DNA of 43,340 nucleotides from an uncultured Lentisphaerota bacterium (GCA_903912445.1 CAIWHP010000117.1:1-43340), one strand, 5' to 3'; positions 33,739 to 42,481 are shown, counted from the first letter of the stretch. Notes: a model not told the origin generated them from the letters alone. Made by a program: numbers and translations.

Positions 33739-33836
33739 GGGCGGATGGTGAACGGTGCATGGTGAATGTGTGACGGACAAACCCAGCGCACCGCAAGACC
33801 GCTCTGACGCGATCGTCCACCACCCACCATCCGCCC
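33739..33836. repeat. 98-bp segment with 12-bp terminal inverted repeats around the epmA start
   Basis: GGGCGGATGGTG (33739-33750) recurs as its exact reverse complement at 33825-33836. The segment spans the 3' flank of efp and the first codons of epmA, whose N-terminal residues inside it (through IVHHPPSAL) look unlike the family. Confidence 0.5.
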
Positions 33837-34732
33837 TCGCGCCCTTTCTGCCGGTCCTCCAACTCCGCAGCCGCGTGCTGCAGGCGATCCGCCGCTGGTT
33901 CACCGAGCACGATTTTGTCGAGGTCGAGACGCCCGTGCGCCTGGCCGCGCCCGCACTGGAGCTGCACATCAATGCCGAGCCGGCGGGCGACTGTTTTCTG
34001 CGCACCTCGCCGGAGCTGCACATGAAGCGCCTGATGGCCGCCGGCGCCAAGCGCATCTTCCAGCTGGGCCCGTGCTTCCGCCGCGGCGAGCGCGGCTCGC
34101 GGCACAATCCCGAATACACGATGCTCGAATGGTATCGCGCCGACGCCGGCTATGCCGACGTGCTGATGGACACCAAGCAGCTGCTGCTCGCCGTCGCGCG
34201 CGAGGTCAAGGGCACGACCGACCTCACCTACCAGGGCCGGCCGCTCGCGCTCGCGCCGTTCTGGGAACGGCTGACCGTCACCGAGGCGTTCCTCCGTTGG
34301 GCCGGTTGGGATCCGGCAAAAAATTATGACGCCGACCGCTTCGACCTCGACCTCGTCGACAAGGTCGAGCCCCGCCTGCCGCGCGAGGTGCCCGTCATCC
34401 TCACCGATTATCCCGCCGCGGCCGCCGCGCTCTCGCGCCGCAAGCCGGACAACCCCGCCGTCGCCGAGCGCTGGGAGCTCTATCTCGGCGGGCTGGAGAT
34501 TGCGAACGCCTACAGCGAATTGATCGACCCGGTCGAGCAGCGCGTGCGTTTTGCGGAATGCGCCGCCGCCCGTGCCGCCGCCGGCCGGCAGGTCTATCCG
34601 CTCGACGAAGCTTTTCTCGCGGAGCTTGGCAACATGCCGCCGACCGGCGGCATCGCGCTCGGCGTGGACCGCCTCGTGATGATCCTCGCCGATCTCGCCA
34701 CGCTGGACGATCTCCTGCCGTTCCGGGAATAA
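33755..34732 (+). CDS. epmA: EF-P beta-lysine ligase
   Basis: 325 residues, a short class II lysyl-tRNA synthetase-like enzyme without the anticodon-binding domain. Seen: FVEVETPVRLAAPALELHIN (motif 1), FLRTSPELHMKRLMAAGAKR, FRRGERGSRHNPEYTMLEWY (motif 2), and GGIALGVDRLVMILA (motif 3). The enzyme attaches (R)-beta-lysine to the EF-P lysine; the partner epmB is not in the window. The start is a GTG at 33755; a GTG at 33770 is equally possible, because the first 30 residues lie in a repeat-like segment and are not conserved. It sits 22 bases behind efp, so the pair is probably one operon. Confidence 0.9.
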   Translation: MHGECVTDKPSAPQDRSDAIVHHPPSALAPFLPVLQLRSRVLQAIRRWFTEHDFVEVETPVRLAAPALELHINAEPAGDCFLRTSPELHMKRLMAAGAKRIFQLGPCFRRGERGSRHNPEYTMLEWYRADAGYADVLMDTKQLLLAVAREVKGTTDLTYQGRPLALAPFWERLTVTEAFLRWAGWDPAKNYDADRFDLDLVDKVEPRLPREVPVILTDYPAAAAALSRRKPDNPAVAERWELYLGGLEIANAYSELIDPVEQRVRFAECAAARAAAGRQVYPLDEAFLAELGNMPPTGGIALGVDRLVMILADLATLDDLLPFRE

Positions 34733-34740
34733 AGCTCAGC

Positions 34741-37506
34741 TCACGGCGTTTTCAATCCGCAGGCAAAGCGTTGCGGCGGCTTGACGATGAGCTCGACCTT
34801 CTCGCCTTCCGGGCCGAAGTGACCGCCCCAGCCGACGCGGATCGCGGTGATCTTGGCGAGATCCAGCGGCACATCGGCGCCCTTCGTCCAGCCGGCGCGG
34901 TGGAACTGGCTGAACAGGACATGCGACGTGTACACGCCCGGGGCGTTCAGCAGGCGGCCGGTGCCGGCGATGTAGTCGCCGCCCTCGCTGGTGTGGACCA
35001 TGACGAGCAGTTCGCCGCTCGCTTGCTGCTGGGCGGGAACCGCAGTTTCAAACACCAAGCCGTCGCTGCTGCCGAGATCCAGCGGTTGCGGAAAGGTGAA
35101 GGAGAAGAACAGGTGCGTATCCACTCCGCCCTTCGTCAACGTCGCCGCCGCGCGCCACCCAGTGTTGACATCCCCGGCTAGGGCCGCCTGGACGAATTGC
35201 CCCTTGCCGATGGCGGGAACAACATCGGGCAAGGCCGTGCTCATAAAACTCGGAGCGGCCAGCTTGCCGCCGCCCGTGCGGCGGGGTGGGGCGATCTCGG
35301 CGGCACGCAGCAGCATCCCGCCGTAGGGCCCCAGCTGTAGCGCGACGTTTGTCCCGTCGGCAAGTGGCGTCATCGCGCCCGTCGCTGGATTCCATTGTTC
35401 GGTTACGCCCTTGCCGGGGAAGCTGAGCGTGCCGCTCCACGGCGCGGAACTGTCGTTGATCGCAAAGTAGACGTCGTGCTTATCCACGCGGCGGTGCGTG
35501 ATCTTGATGGGTGCGCGCGGACCGCTGGCGTGCGCGTCGCGCTCGAGCACGGTGTCGAGCAGCCGTGGCAGCAGGCCCATCATGCCCACCGGCAGGCTGA
35601 TGCCCGCGCCGCCGGCCGCATTGGAAACGACGACCGGGCCTGCGCCCGTGCCGAACAGCTCGCGCGCCAGTTCCTGCACACGTGCCGACGGAAACTCGCT
35701 CCCGGTGTTGGCGGGCCGTGCGCCGATGATGGCCACGATGCCGCCCGCGCGCCAGAAGCGCGCGAGGTTTTCCCACGCCGCCAGCGGCAGCGTGTCGGTG
35801 GCCGGCAGCACGACCACGCGCCAGCGCAGCGCGCCATGGACGAGGGCGTCGCCCTGCACCTGCGCCTCCGCCAGCGCCCGCGAGTCCACGTAGGTGAAAT
35901 CGCGGGCCGCGCCGAAGAGCACGTCGCCGACACCGCGATAGGTGCGCTCGATCTGCCGCGCGGTCATCACGTCGGTCGCGCCGTGATGCGCGGGGATGAA
36001 CTTGGGCCAGATGCTTTCGATCGGATAGAGCACGGCGAGGTCGCTCACCTGGTGCCCTCCGGCGAGCATCGTGCTGCAGCGGCCGACCCAGAGGTTGAGG
36101 CCGCGCAACTGATCATCTGACAATCCGCTGAAGGCGTAATAACTGGTGATCGTGTTGATGCCGCCCCAGAGCAGGCGGTTGCACGTGCCGCGGATCTCGT
36201 CGGCGGTGACGACGCGGACCGGCCGCGTGTCGCCCGCCGGACGGTAACGCTGGCTGTGGTCGGAGGTCTCGCACATCGTCACCGTGCGGCCCTCGAGGTC
36301 GGCGATGCTGCTGATCAGCCGCGCGATGGACCAGGGCACTTCCGAGGGGATGCTGGTCAGGCAGTCGATGCTCGGCGCGTCCAGCCGCCGGGCGCAGCGG
36401 AAGAAATCGCCGTAGAGCTGGACGTGCCCGGCGAACGACTCCTCCATCAGCAGATGGCCGCCGGACGCGAGCTGGTGACGGTGGCACCAGTCCTGGATCT
36501 GGCCGAAAAAATTCTCCGAGACCAGCTCGGCAATGGTCTGCCAGAAAGCATAACGCGCTTTGGCCCCGCGCGGTCCGGCCTCGACCACCAGTGCCGGCAA
36601 TAGCGGCAAAAGTTTTTCACCGCGCCGCTTCTGGAATTCGTCCGCGAGCGAGGCCGACCACGGCAACACCAGGTAAGGCATCGGGCGCATCCAGTAGTTC
36701 ATCAGCGACGGCTCGTCGGTGAAGGTCGAAACAAACCAGCGGCCGAGATGCTGGTCCAGCCGCGCGGCGTACTGATCGTGCGTCACTTCGAGGAAGCGCG
36801 CCGTCGGCTCGCGCATCAGCAGGTTGATGCACGGCTTCTTGAATGCGAGGCTGACCGCGGCGTGGGTGCCTTCAAAGATCAGGTCGTCGGTCAGCGCCAG
36901 CACGCGCCAGTCGCCCGCCGGGGCCTGCCAGTGGAGCTGGCCGTCCTGCACCGACCCTGCCAAATCCTGCGCCTGCTCCAGCACGGCGACGCCGGCGCGT
37001 ACCGGCAGCGCGACCGCCTGCACCAGCTTGCCCGGCGGCAGCGCGAGCGTGACCGCGCCGCCGGTCGAGTTCGTCCCGGCAATCAACAGCCCGCGCGCGG
37101 CCCACTCGGGATGGCCGCGCAGCGTCAGGTCGCGCGCGCTGCCGGAGGGATAGCCGCACTCGTCATAGAGCCAGAGCGACATGTCCGCCGCCTTCGCCGC
37201 GCGCACGGCGCGCAGGAACGCGGGCCACTTGGTCTCGTCATCCACATAGCCCTTGAAGTTGACGTTGCCGACGAACCCGCCAAAACCCTGTCCCGCGAGC
37301 TGCTTGAGTTGCTTGTCCTGAAGGGTGGGGTTGTCGTGCTGCTGATGGAGGATGCGCAGGATGCGCGCCGCCGCCGGCGGCGTCTCGAACCGCGCCGCGA
37401 GCGGCCGGTCGGCCGAAGGCTGGGTCGGCAGCACCAGGCTGTTGGTCGGCGCCGCCTGGCACAGCGTGCCACCCAGAGCAACGAGGGCGAGTAAGTTTAG
37501 TTTCAT
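34741..37506 (-). CDS. Exported GH106-like glycosidase (alpha-L-rhamnosidase type)
   Basis: 921 residues. The start at 37506 has GAGAAG upstream and opens a signal peptide (MKLNLLALVALGGTLCQAAP). It has features of the GH106 rhamnosidase-like group: GGFVGNVNFKGYVDD, LWLYDECGYPSGSARDLTL, FVSTFTDEPSLMNYWM, WSASLADEFQKRRGEKLLPL, SGGHLLMEESFAGHVQLYGD, DCLTSIPSEV, RLLWGGINTITSYYAFSG. A beta-domain with FAINDSSAPWSGTLSFPG follows, then a C-terminal carbohydrate-type domain. FTDEP and the Glu of LLMEES are candidate catalytic acids. With the downstream GH28 and alpha-glucuronidase-like genes, a role in rhamnose-containing pectin breakdown is likely. The family call is from pattern memory. Confidence 0.65.
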   Translation of the reverse strand: MKLNLLALVALGGTLCQAAPTNSLVLPTQPSADRPLAARFETPPAAARILRILHQQHDNPTLQDKQLKQLAGQGFGGFVGNVNFKGYVDDETKWPAFLRAVRAAKAADMSLWLYDECGYPSGSARDLTLRGHPEWAARGLLIAGTNSTGGAVTLALPPGKLVQAVALPVRAGVAVLEQAQDLAGSVQDGQLHWQAPAGDWRVLALTDDLIFEGTHAAVSLAFKKPCINLLMREPTARFLEVTHDQYAARLDQHLGRWFVSTFTDEPSLMNYWMRPMPYLVLPWSASLADEFQKRRGEKLLPLLPALVVEAGPRGAKARYAFWQTIAELVSENFFGQIQDWCHRHQLASGGHLLMEESFAGHVQLYGDFFRCARRLDAPSIDCLTSIPSEVPWSIARLISSIADLEGRTVTMCETSDHSQRYRPAGDTRPVRVVTADEIRGTCNRLLWGGINTITSYYAFSGLSDDQLRGLNLWVGRCSTMLAGGHQVSDLAVLYPIESIWPKFIPAHHGATDVMTARQIERTYRGVGDVLFGAARDFTYVDSRALAEAQVQGDALVHGALRWRVVVLPATDTLPLAAWENLARFWRAGGIVAIIGARPANTGSEFPSARVQELARELFGTGAGPVVVSNAAGGAGISLPVGMMGLLPRLLDTVLERDAHASGPRAPIKITHRRVDKHDVYFAINDSSAPWSGTLSFPGKGVTEQWNPATGAMTPLADGTNVALQLGPYGGMLLRAAEIAPPRRTGGGKLAAPSFMSTALPDVVPAIGKGQFVQAALAGDVNTGWRAAATLTKGGVDTHLFFSFTFPQPLDLGSSDGLVFETAVPAQQQASGELLVMVHTSEGGDYIAGTGRLLNAPGVYTSHVLFSQFHRAGWTKGADVPLDLAKITAIRVGWGGHFGPEGEKVELIVKPPQRFACGLKTP

Positions 37507-37544
37507 AGCTTTGCTTCTCATAACGGCGTAACCCGCTGGAGATT

Positions 37545-37620
37545 GTAGGGGCGCAGGCTTGCTGCGCCCAATGTGTGTGGCACGCGGAACGAACGGGGTG
37601 CAGCAAGACTGTACCCCTAC
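37545..37620. repeat. Inverted pair of GTAGGG-tagged hairpins
   Basis: Element 1 (37545-37569): GTAGG, then the stem GGGCGCAG-GCTTG-CTGCGCCC. Element 2 (37596-37620): the same plan reversed, GGGTGCAG-CAAGA-CTGTACCC, then CTAC. They face each other like a REP/BIME pair in the gap between the two minus-strand glycosidase genes. The TAG stop of the upstream gene falls inside the GTAGGG tag of element 2. Confidence 0.7.
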
Positions 37621-39299
37621 CGCTTTTTCAGCGCGGCGAGGGCTTTCTCGCAGGTGTCGGCCATCGCGCCGGGGGTGGTGGTTTCTTCCTGGTCGCATTG
37701 CGAGCGGTAGAGCGTGGCCGCGCCGGGGAGCTTGGGGATTTCGGCGCGATAGTCAGTCCACGCGTGCTGCCACGTGGTCAGTTCCTCCAGCGCCGCCTTG
37801 GCGTCGGTTGCTGCTTTGGTTTCCTGCGAGCGGTAGAACAGGAACATGCCGCGCACATAGCTGCTCATCACCCGGCTCAGCTTCTCCAGGTAGATGAACC
37901 CGGTCAGGGCCTCGTCGAAGGTCGTCTGCCCGCGTTCAGCAACGATGTGTTCGCGCTCGTTCTCGAACGTCGTCCTCATTTGTCGCGCGAGTTCCACCGC
38001 CTCGAGTTTTTCCTTCAGCGCCCTGTCGAGGCGGGGTTTGATCTCGGTGTAGATCACCTTGATACCGCCCTGGCCGCGCAGGTCCTTTTCGCCGCGGATG
38101 ATGTCGTCACGCGTCAGGTTGCGGCTCGACAGCCAGCCGCGATGCTGTTGCGCGTAGGGCTCGATGTAGAGCATCTTGCGGACGCATGCGTGTGACTTCA
38201 GCAGCGCCGCCGTCACGCCTGCGGCGGCCTTCCCGCCAAACTGCTTCGCGGCCCATTCCTGCGCCACGGCCTCCGGCGTGAGTTCCGGGTGTTGCGCGAG
38301 GCGTGTCGTGGCGTAGATGTTGAGCCGCACCCAGAGGTCGTTCTTCAGGAGCGGCCCGCCCCAGCCGCCGCCGAAGTCCCAGCACCAGACGCCCTTCGCG
38401 CCCGACGCGAAGGCGTGGCGCAGATCCGGGCCGTGCTCGACGCCGACGTAATTCGGGTAGGCGCCCTTGCCCTCGTACTCGCGCGCGCACTGGAACTCGA
38501 TGATCTGGTCGAGGCCGCCGCGCCCGATGCAGGGGTTGAAGTCGTTGTATTGCCAGTAGTCGGTCTGCGTGTGCTTGACCGCGACGAGCAGCCCGGTGCG
38601 GTTCGTCACGCCTGCAAAGATGCGGTCATAGACGTTGGTGTTGGCGTGGAAGCCCTCGTTGCCGAGGTCCCAGGTGCGCCAGATCAGCTTGCGCCCGGCT
38701 TCGTCCACCACCAGCCGCCGCGTCTCGTTGATCAGCCTCTGCATGTTGGCAAAGTAGGTGTCGTCGATTTTCTTGCCCCTGATGGTCTGCCCGGCAAACG
38801 TCTTCCTGTGGCTCGCGTAGTTCTCGCCGGTACGCACCATCACATAGGCCACCTCCGGGAACGCTTTGAGGACCTCGCGGTATTTCGCACGGTAGAATTT
38901 CCAGAACTCCTCGCTCCCCAGGTCAATCCGGTTCTTGCTGCCGCGCTCGGGCGCGGTCTTGAGCAGATGCTCCCAGACCGGCACGGGAAACTTTGCCTCG
39001 TCGGTCGAGAAGCATATCGCCAGCTTTTGCGCGGCGGCCTTCGCGCAGATGTCCTTCATCGAGCGCCGCGCATGCTCCACGTCCTTGCGCACGTCGGAGC
39101 CCGCCGGCAGCAGGCCGGGCGCGACCGTGTCATAGGTCGCCAGCAGGTTGAGGTCGCCGTTGACGACCACGCGGATGCCGTACTCGCCATAGCGCGCGAA
39201 ATCCTTCTCGCCGTTGCCCAGCATCAATGGCGTCTGCGCCGCCACCGTGCCGCACGCCAGCAGGACCAGCGCCCCCAACCCGGACCGGAAGATGTTCAT
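37617..39299 (-). CDS. Exported alpha-glucuronidase-like (GH67/GH115-like) glycosidase
   Basis: 560 residues with a signal peptide (MNIFRSGLGALVLLACGTVAAQ). TIM-barrel-like features: RYGEYGIRVVVNGDLNLLAT, FPEVAYVMVRTGENY, KLIWRTWDLGNEGFHANTN, then the GH67-like string IIEFQCAREYEGKGAYPNYV, GVEHGPDLRHAF, GAKGVWCWDFGGGWGGPLL. A helical C-terminal part has LAQHPELTPEAVAQEWAAKQFGG, as in glucuronidase C-terminal domains. Length is shorter than classical GH67 (about 700). Catalytic carboxylates are probable (Glu in RTGE, NEG and the EFQ segment) but not assigned. It is separated from the rhamnosidase-like gene by the hairpin pair and divergent from GH28. Confidence 0.55.
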   Translation of the reverse strand: MNIFRSGLGALVLLACGTVAAQTPLMLGNGEKDFARYGEYGIRVVVNGDLNLLATYDTVAPGLLPAGSDVRKDVEHARRSMKDICAKAAAQKLAICFSTDEAKFPVPVWEHLLKTAPERGSKNRIDLGSEEFWKFYRAKYREVLKAFPEVAYVMVRTGENYASHRKTFAGQTIRGKKIDDTYFANMQRLINETRRLVVDEAGRKLIWRTWDLGNEGFHANTNVYDRIFAGVTNRTGLLVAVKHTQTDYWQYNDFNPCIGRGGLDQIIEFQCAREYEGKGAYPNYVGVEHGPDLRHAFASGAKGVWCWDFGGGWGGPLLKNDLWVRLNIYATTRLAQHPELTPEAVAQEWAAKQFGGKAAAGVTAALLKSHACVRKMLYIEPYAQQHRGWLSSRNLTRDDIIRGEKDLRGQGGIKVIYTEIKPRLDRALKEKLEAVELARQMRTTFENEREHIVAERGQTTFDEALTGFIYLEKLSRVMSSYVRGMFLFYRSQETKAATDAKAALEELTTWQHAWTDYRAEIPKLPGAATLYRSQCDQEETTTPGAMADTCEKALAALKKR

Positions 39300-39404
39300 G
39301 CGCCGAAGATAGCAAGCGCCCCCGCCAAAGGCGACCCGTTCGCGGCAGAGACCCGCTCCCGCAACGCGGGGGACCGCTTACCCAGGATGGCGGGCAATCA
39401 TGAT

Positions 39405-39426
39405 CTCACACTTGCACAAGTGTGAG
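39405..39426. promoter_or_regulatory. Perfect 22-bp palindrome, candidate operator
   Basis: CTCACACTTG and its exact reverse complement flank CA. It lies 106 bases upstream of the left gene start and 195 bases upstream of GH28. A dyad of this size in a divergent glycosidase promoter would suit a dimeric regulator; no regulator gene is next to it. Confidence 0.4.
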
Positions 39427-39491
39427 CATGAGGCCTGGAATTCATTTGGCTCTCGTGCCGGCAGCAGCCCGTGCCGGGTGTAGCTGTGCTG

Positions 39492-39544
39492 CGTATTTTC
39501 CAAGCCTTGGAAAATACGTGCTGATACGATTCCAAGGCTTGGAA
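39492..39544. repeat. Two TTCCAAG-type palindromes, one extended
   Basis: 39492-39518 is a perfect 13-bp inverted repeat, CGTATTTTCCAAG around a single C. 39530-39544 is TTCCAAGGCTTGGAA. Same family as the elements at 6608-6686, 11813 and 19387-19432. Confidence 0.75.
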
Positions 39545-39620
39545 ACCCCCTCACGGGGTTGACTCCGGTTCGGGAATGCGCCAGCCTGTGTCGCGGTTTT
39601 CACAGCGAGAGGGACAAACT

Positions 39621-41183
39621 ATGCGCGGATGTATGTGGCGGGTGGCGGGCGTGGCGTTGCTGGCGGTGCAGGCGGGCGCGGCGGGGAAGGTTTTCAATGT
39701 CGCCGAGCGCGGCGCGGCGTCCGACGGCAAGACGCTCTGCACCCCGGCGCTCCAGCAGGCCATTGACGCCGCGGGCGTTGCCGGTGGCACTGTGCATTTT
39801 CCGGCCGGCACCTACCTGTCCGGCTCGCTACAGCTGCGCAGTGGCGTGACACTGCAATTCGATGCGGGCGCGACGCTGCTTGGCAGCCGCGACCTGAAGG
39901 ATTATCAGTTCCCGTCCACCAATGCCGCCAAGCCGGAACCGGTCTTCCGCAACCTGATTCATGGGGAAGAACTGCACGACATCGCCATCCGCGGCGCCGG
40001 CACCATTGACGGCAACGGCAGCGCGTTCCGCGACGACAAGCATCGGCGGCCCAAGAACATCGTCCTCGAGAAATGCGAGAACGTGCTCGTCGAGGGGGTC
40101 CGTCTGCGCGCTTCGGGCAGCTGGATGGAGAACTACAAGCTCTGCACGAACGTGGTCATCCGCGGCATCGATGTCTTCAACCACGTCACGTTCAACAACG
40201 ACGGGCTGGACATCGACAGCAGCCTGAACGTGGTGATTGCCGACTGTCGCGTGGATTCCGACGACGACGGCATCTGCCTCAAGAGCACCACCGGCGTGCC
40301 GTGCCGCAACGTGAGGATTTCCGGGTGTACCGTCAGCAGCCACTGCAATGCGCTCAAGATGGGCACCGAGTCCGGCGGCGGCTTCGTGGACATCGCGATC
40401 ACGAACTGCACGGTGTTCTCGCCGACCAATTCCCAGGTGATCTACGGCAAGCAGCGCGGGCTGGGCGGCATCGCGCTGGAGATCGTGGACGGCGGGAAAA
40501 TGGAAAACGTGAGCGTGACCGACGTGCGGATCAGCGGCGTGAGCGCGCCGATCTTCCTGCGCCTCGGCGACCGCGGCCGGACCTACGGACGCCCCCAGCG
40601 GCCGGCGGTCGGGACGCTCCGCAACGTCCTGCTCAAGAACATCACCGCCGAAAATTGCTCGCTGATCGGCTGCGCCATCGCCGGCCTGCCCGGGCACCCG
40701 ATCGAGGACGTGCGGCTGCAGAACATCGACCTCGGCTTCGAGGGCGGCGGCGACCGCACTAACACCACGCGCCAGGTCCGCGAACGGCCCGACGCTTATC
40801 CCGAGTGCAAGATGTTCGGCACGCTGCCGGCCTACGGTTTCTACTGCCGCCATGTCAAAGGCTTGCAGTTTGACAACGTGAAGCTCCGCACCGCCACCGC
40901 AGATCAACGGCACGCGCTGATGTTCGACGATGCCGAAGCCGTCGCGATCAACGGGCTGGATGTCGCGGGCTGGCCCGGCGGCGCGGCGCTGCTGCGGCTG
41001 GTGCAGACGCGCTCTGCGACGCTCACTGGCATCGCGGTCCGCGCGCCGGCCGACGTGCTGCTCCAGCTCGAAGGCGAGCAGACGAAAAACATCCTGCTGG
41101 ACAAGAGCGACGTGCAGGCCGTCCGGAAGATCAGCGTGGCGGCACCCGGCGTGCCGGCTGATGCGCTCGTCCAGAAACCCTGA
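39621..41183 (+). CDS. GH28 polygalacturonase-like enzyme, exported
   Basis: 520 residues. The start at 39621 has GAGAGGG upstream and a signal peptide (MRGCMWRVAGVALLAVQAG). It opens VFNVAERGAASDGKTLCTPAL, then HFPAGTYLSGSLQL, as GH28 and pectinase beta-helices do. The catalytic stretch is present: NNDGLDIDSS, DSDDDGICLKS, then SSHCNALKMGTESGGG, with the three Asp of the family in NDGLDID and DDDG. Glycine-rich coils repeat along the right-handed parallel beta-helix. It would cleave galacturonan or rhamnogalacturonan outside the cytoplasm. The permease gene begins 8 bases after its stop, so the two are one operon. Confidence 0.85.
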   Translation: MRGCMWRVAGVALLAVQAGAAGKVFNVAERGAASDGKTLCTPALQQAIDAAGVAGGTVHFPAGTYLSGSLQLRSGVTLQFDAGATLLGSRDLKDYQFPSTNAAKPEPVFRNLIHGEELHDIAIRGAGTIDGNGSAFRDDKHRRPKNIVLEKCENVLVEGVRLRASGSWMENYKLCTNVVIRGIDVFNHVTFNNDGLDIDSSLNVVIADCRVDSDDDGICLKSTTGVPCRNVRISGCTVSSHCNALKMGTESGGGFVDIAITNCTVFSPTNSQVIYGKQRGLGGIALEIVDGGKMENVSVTDVRISGVSAPIFLRLGDRGRTYGRPQRPAVGTLRNVLLKNITAENCSLIGCAIAGLPGHPIEDVRLQNIDLGFEGGGDRTNTTRQVRERPDAYPECKMFGTLPAYGFYCRHVKGLQFDNVKLRTATADQRHALMFDDAEAVAINGLDVAGWPGGAALLRLVQTRSATLTGIAVRAPADVLLQLEGEQTKNILLDKSDVQAVRKISVAAPGVPADALVQKP

Positions 41184-41191
41184 GGTACACC

Positions 41192-42466
41192 ATGCTGGCG
41201 GCTGTCCAAGGCGGGCTGTTCGTGTGCGGCGTACGCGTGGAGTTCATCCTCTTTGCGTTGATGTTGCTTGGTGTGGCCTTGTTTCAGCGCCGAACCTTGG
41301 GAGTCGCACTGGTTGGCGTGGTCATCATTGCGGCCTACAAACTGCTTTTTACCGGCTTCGAAACCGGCCCGGGTTGGGCCGGCTTGCTGGGCCACCTGTG
41401 CGGCGAATGGGTGACGCTCGCCAACCTGCTGGGGCTGCTGCTGGGGTTCGAAGTGCTCGCGCACCATTTTTCCGCGAGCAAAATTCCGGCCCTCTTGCCA
41501 CGCCTCCTGCCTGCGGGCTGGGGCGGTGGTTTCGTCCTGTTGCTGGCGATTTTCGCCCTGTCGAGTTTCCTCGACAACATCGCGGCGGCCTTGATCGGCG
41601 GCACCATCGCGGCGACGGTCTTCAAAGGTCGCCTGCATATCGGTTATCTTGCGGCGATTGTCGCCGCCGCCAACGCCGGTGGCGCGGGCAGTGTGGTTGG
41701 CGATACGACCACCACGATGATGTGGATCGGGGGCGTCCACCCGCTGGAGGTGTTGCGCGCCTATGTGGCGGCGGGCATCGCCATGGTGGTTTGCGGTGTG
41801 ATCGCCGCCCGGCAGCAGCACGCGTTCCACCCGATGGTCAGCGAACTGCCGGCGGCGGCACGTGTTGACGCGGGCCGGGTCGTTGTCGTCGTCGCGATTC
41901 TTGGGGCCGCGATCGCCGCCAATGTGATCGCCAACCTGTGGCTGGGTCCACAGGCCGAGGCCTTCCCGTGGATTGCCGCCGCGGTTTGGCTGGCGATTTT
42001 CGCCGCCACACCCTTGCGGGCACCGCACTGGGGTGGCATGCTGCCGGCGCTGCGCAGTGCCGTGTTTCTGTTGTCTCTCGTCGTGGCGGCTTCCCTGATG
42101 CCGGTGGAGACCCTGCCCCCCGCCAGTGCCCTCAGTGCCCTGGTGCTGGGGTTTGCCTCGGCCATGGGTGGCAGTTTGCCGCTGACCAAGCTGGCCCTGC
42201 AACAAGGCGGCTATGACTGGGGCCTCCTGGCCTACGCGGTGGGCTTCGGCGGCTCCATGTTGTGGTTTGGATCGTCGGCGGGCGTCGCGCTGGCAGCGCT
42301 CTATCCACAGATCCGCTCCGTCGGCGCCTGGCTGCGCGACGGCTGGCACGTGGCGGCCGCCTATCTGCTGGGTTTCTTCGCCATGCTCTGGCTCCTGGGT
42401 TGGCAGCCGGCGCCGGCGTCGCACCAGCCCGTGCAGGAGGCGCCGGCCAAGACAGCCCGGCCATAG
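41192..42466 (+). CDS. ArsB/NhaD-superfamily permease
   Basis: 424 residues, about 11-12 hydrophobic segments with an internal-repeat plan. It starts 8 bases after GH28 with GAGGT as ribosome site. Diagnostic pieces: FALSSFLDNIAAALIGGTIA and NAGGAGSVVGDTTTTMMWIG, the paired re-entrant signatures of the ion-transporter superfamily (CitMHS, ArsB, NhaD). The FLDN string is close to NhaD-type Na+/H+ antiporters. Coupling to the pectinase operon suggests either uptake of an organic acid such as a uronate product or pH/Na+ homeostasis. The substrate is unknown. Confidence 0.7.
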   Translation: MLAAVQGGLFVCGVRVEFILFALMLLGVALFQRRTLGVALVGVVIIAAYKLLFTGFETGPGWAGLLGHLCGEWVTLANLLGLLLGFEVLAHHFSASKIPALLPRLLPAGWGGGFVLLLAIFALSSFLDNIAAALIGGTIAATVFKGRLHIGYLAAIVAAANAGGAGSVVGDTTTTMMWIGGVHPLEVLRAYVAAGIAMVVCGVIAARQQHAFHPMVSELPAAARVDAGRVVVVVAILGAAIAANVIANLWLGPQAEAFPWIAAAVWLAIFAATPLRAPHWGGMLPALRSAVFLLSLVVAASLMPVETLPPASALSALVLGFASAMGGSLPLTKLALQQGGYDWGLLAYAVGFGGSMLWFGSSAGVALAALYPQIRSVGAWLRDGWHVAAAYLLGFFAMLWLLGWQPAPASHQPVQEAPAKTARP

Positions 42467-42481
42467 TAAGGCAAAGGGAAT

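Larger units (their letters stand above)
39300..39620. other. Divergent promoter region with several palindromes
   Basis: No gene in this stretch of about 320 bases. It carries a 22-bp palindrome, two TTCCA..TGGAA elements (separate entries) and a small AACCCC/GGGGTT hairpin at 39544-39560. The leftmost 100 bases hold a CTCCCGC/GCGGGGG-type hairpin near 39355-39372. GH28 on the right and the glucuronidase-like gene on the left start from it. Confidence 0.6.
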
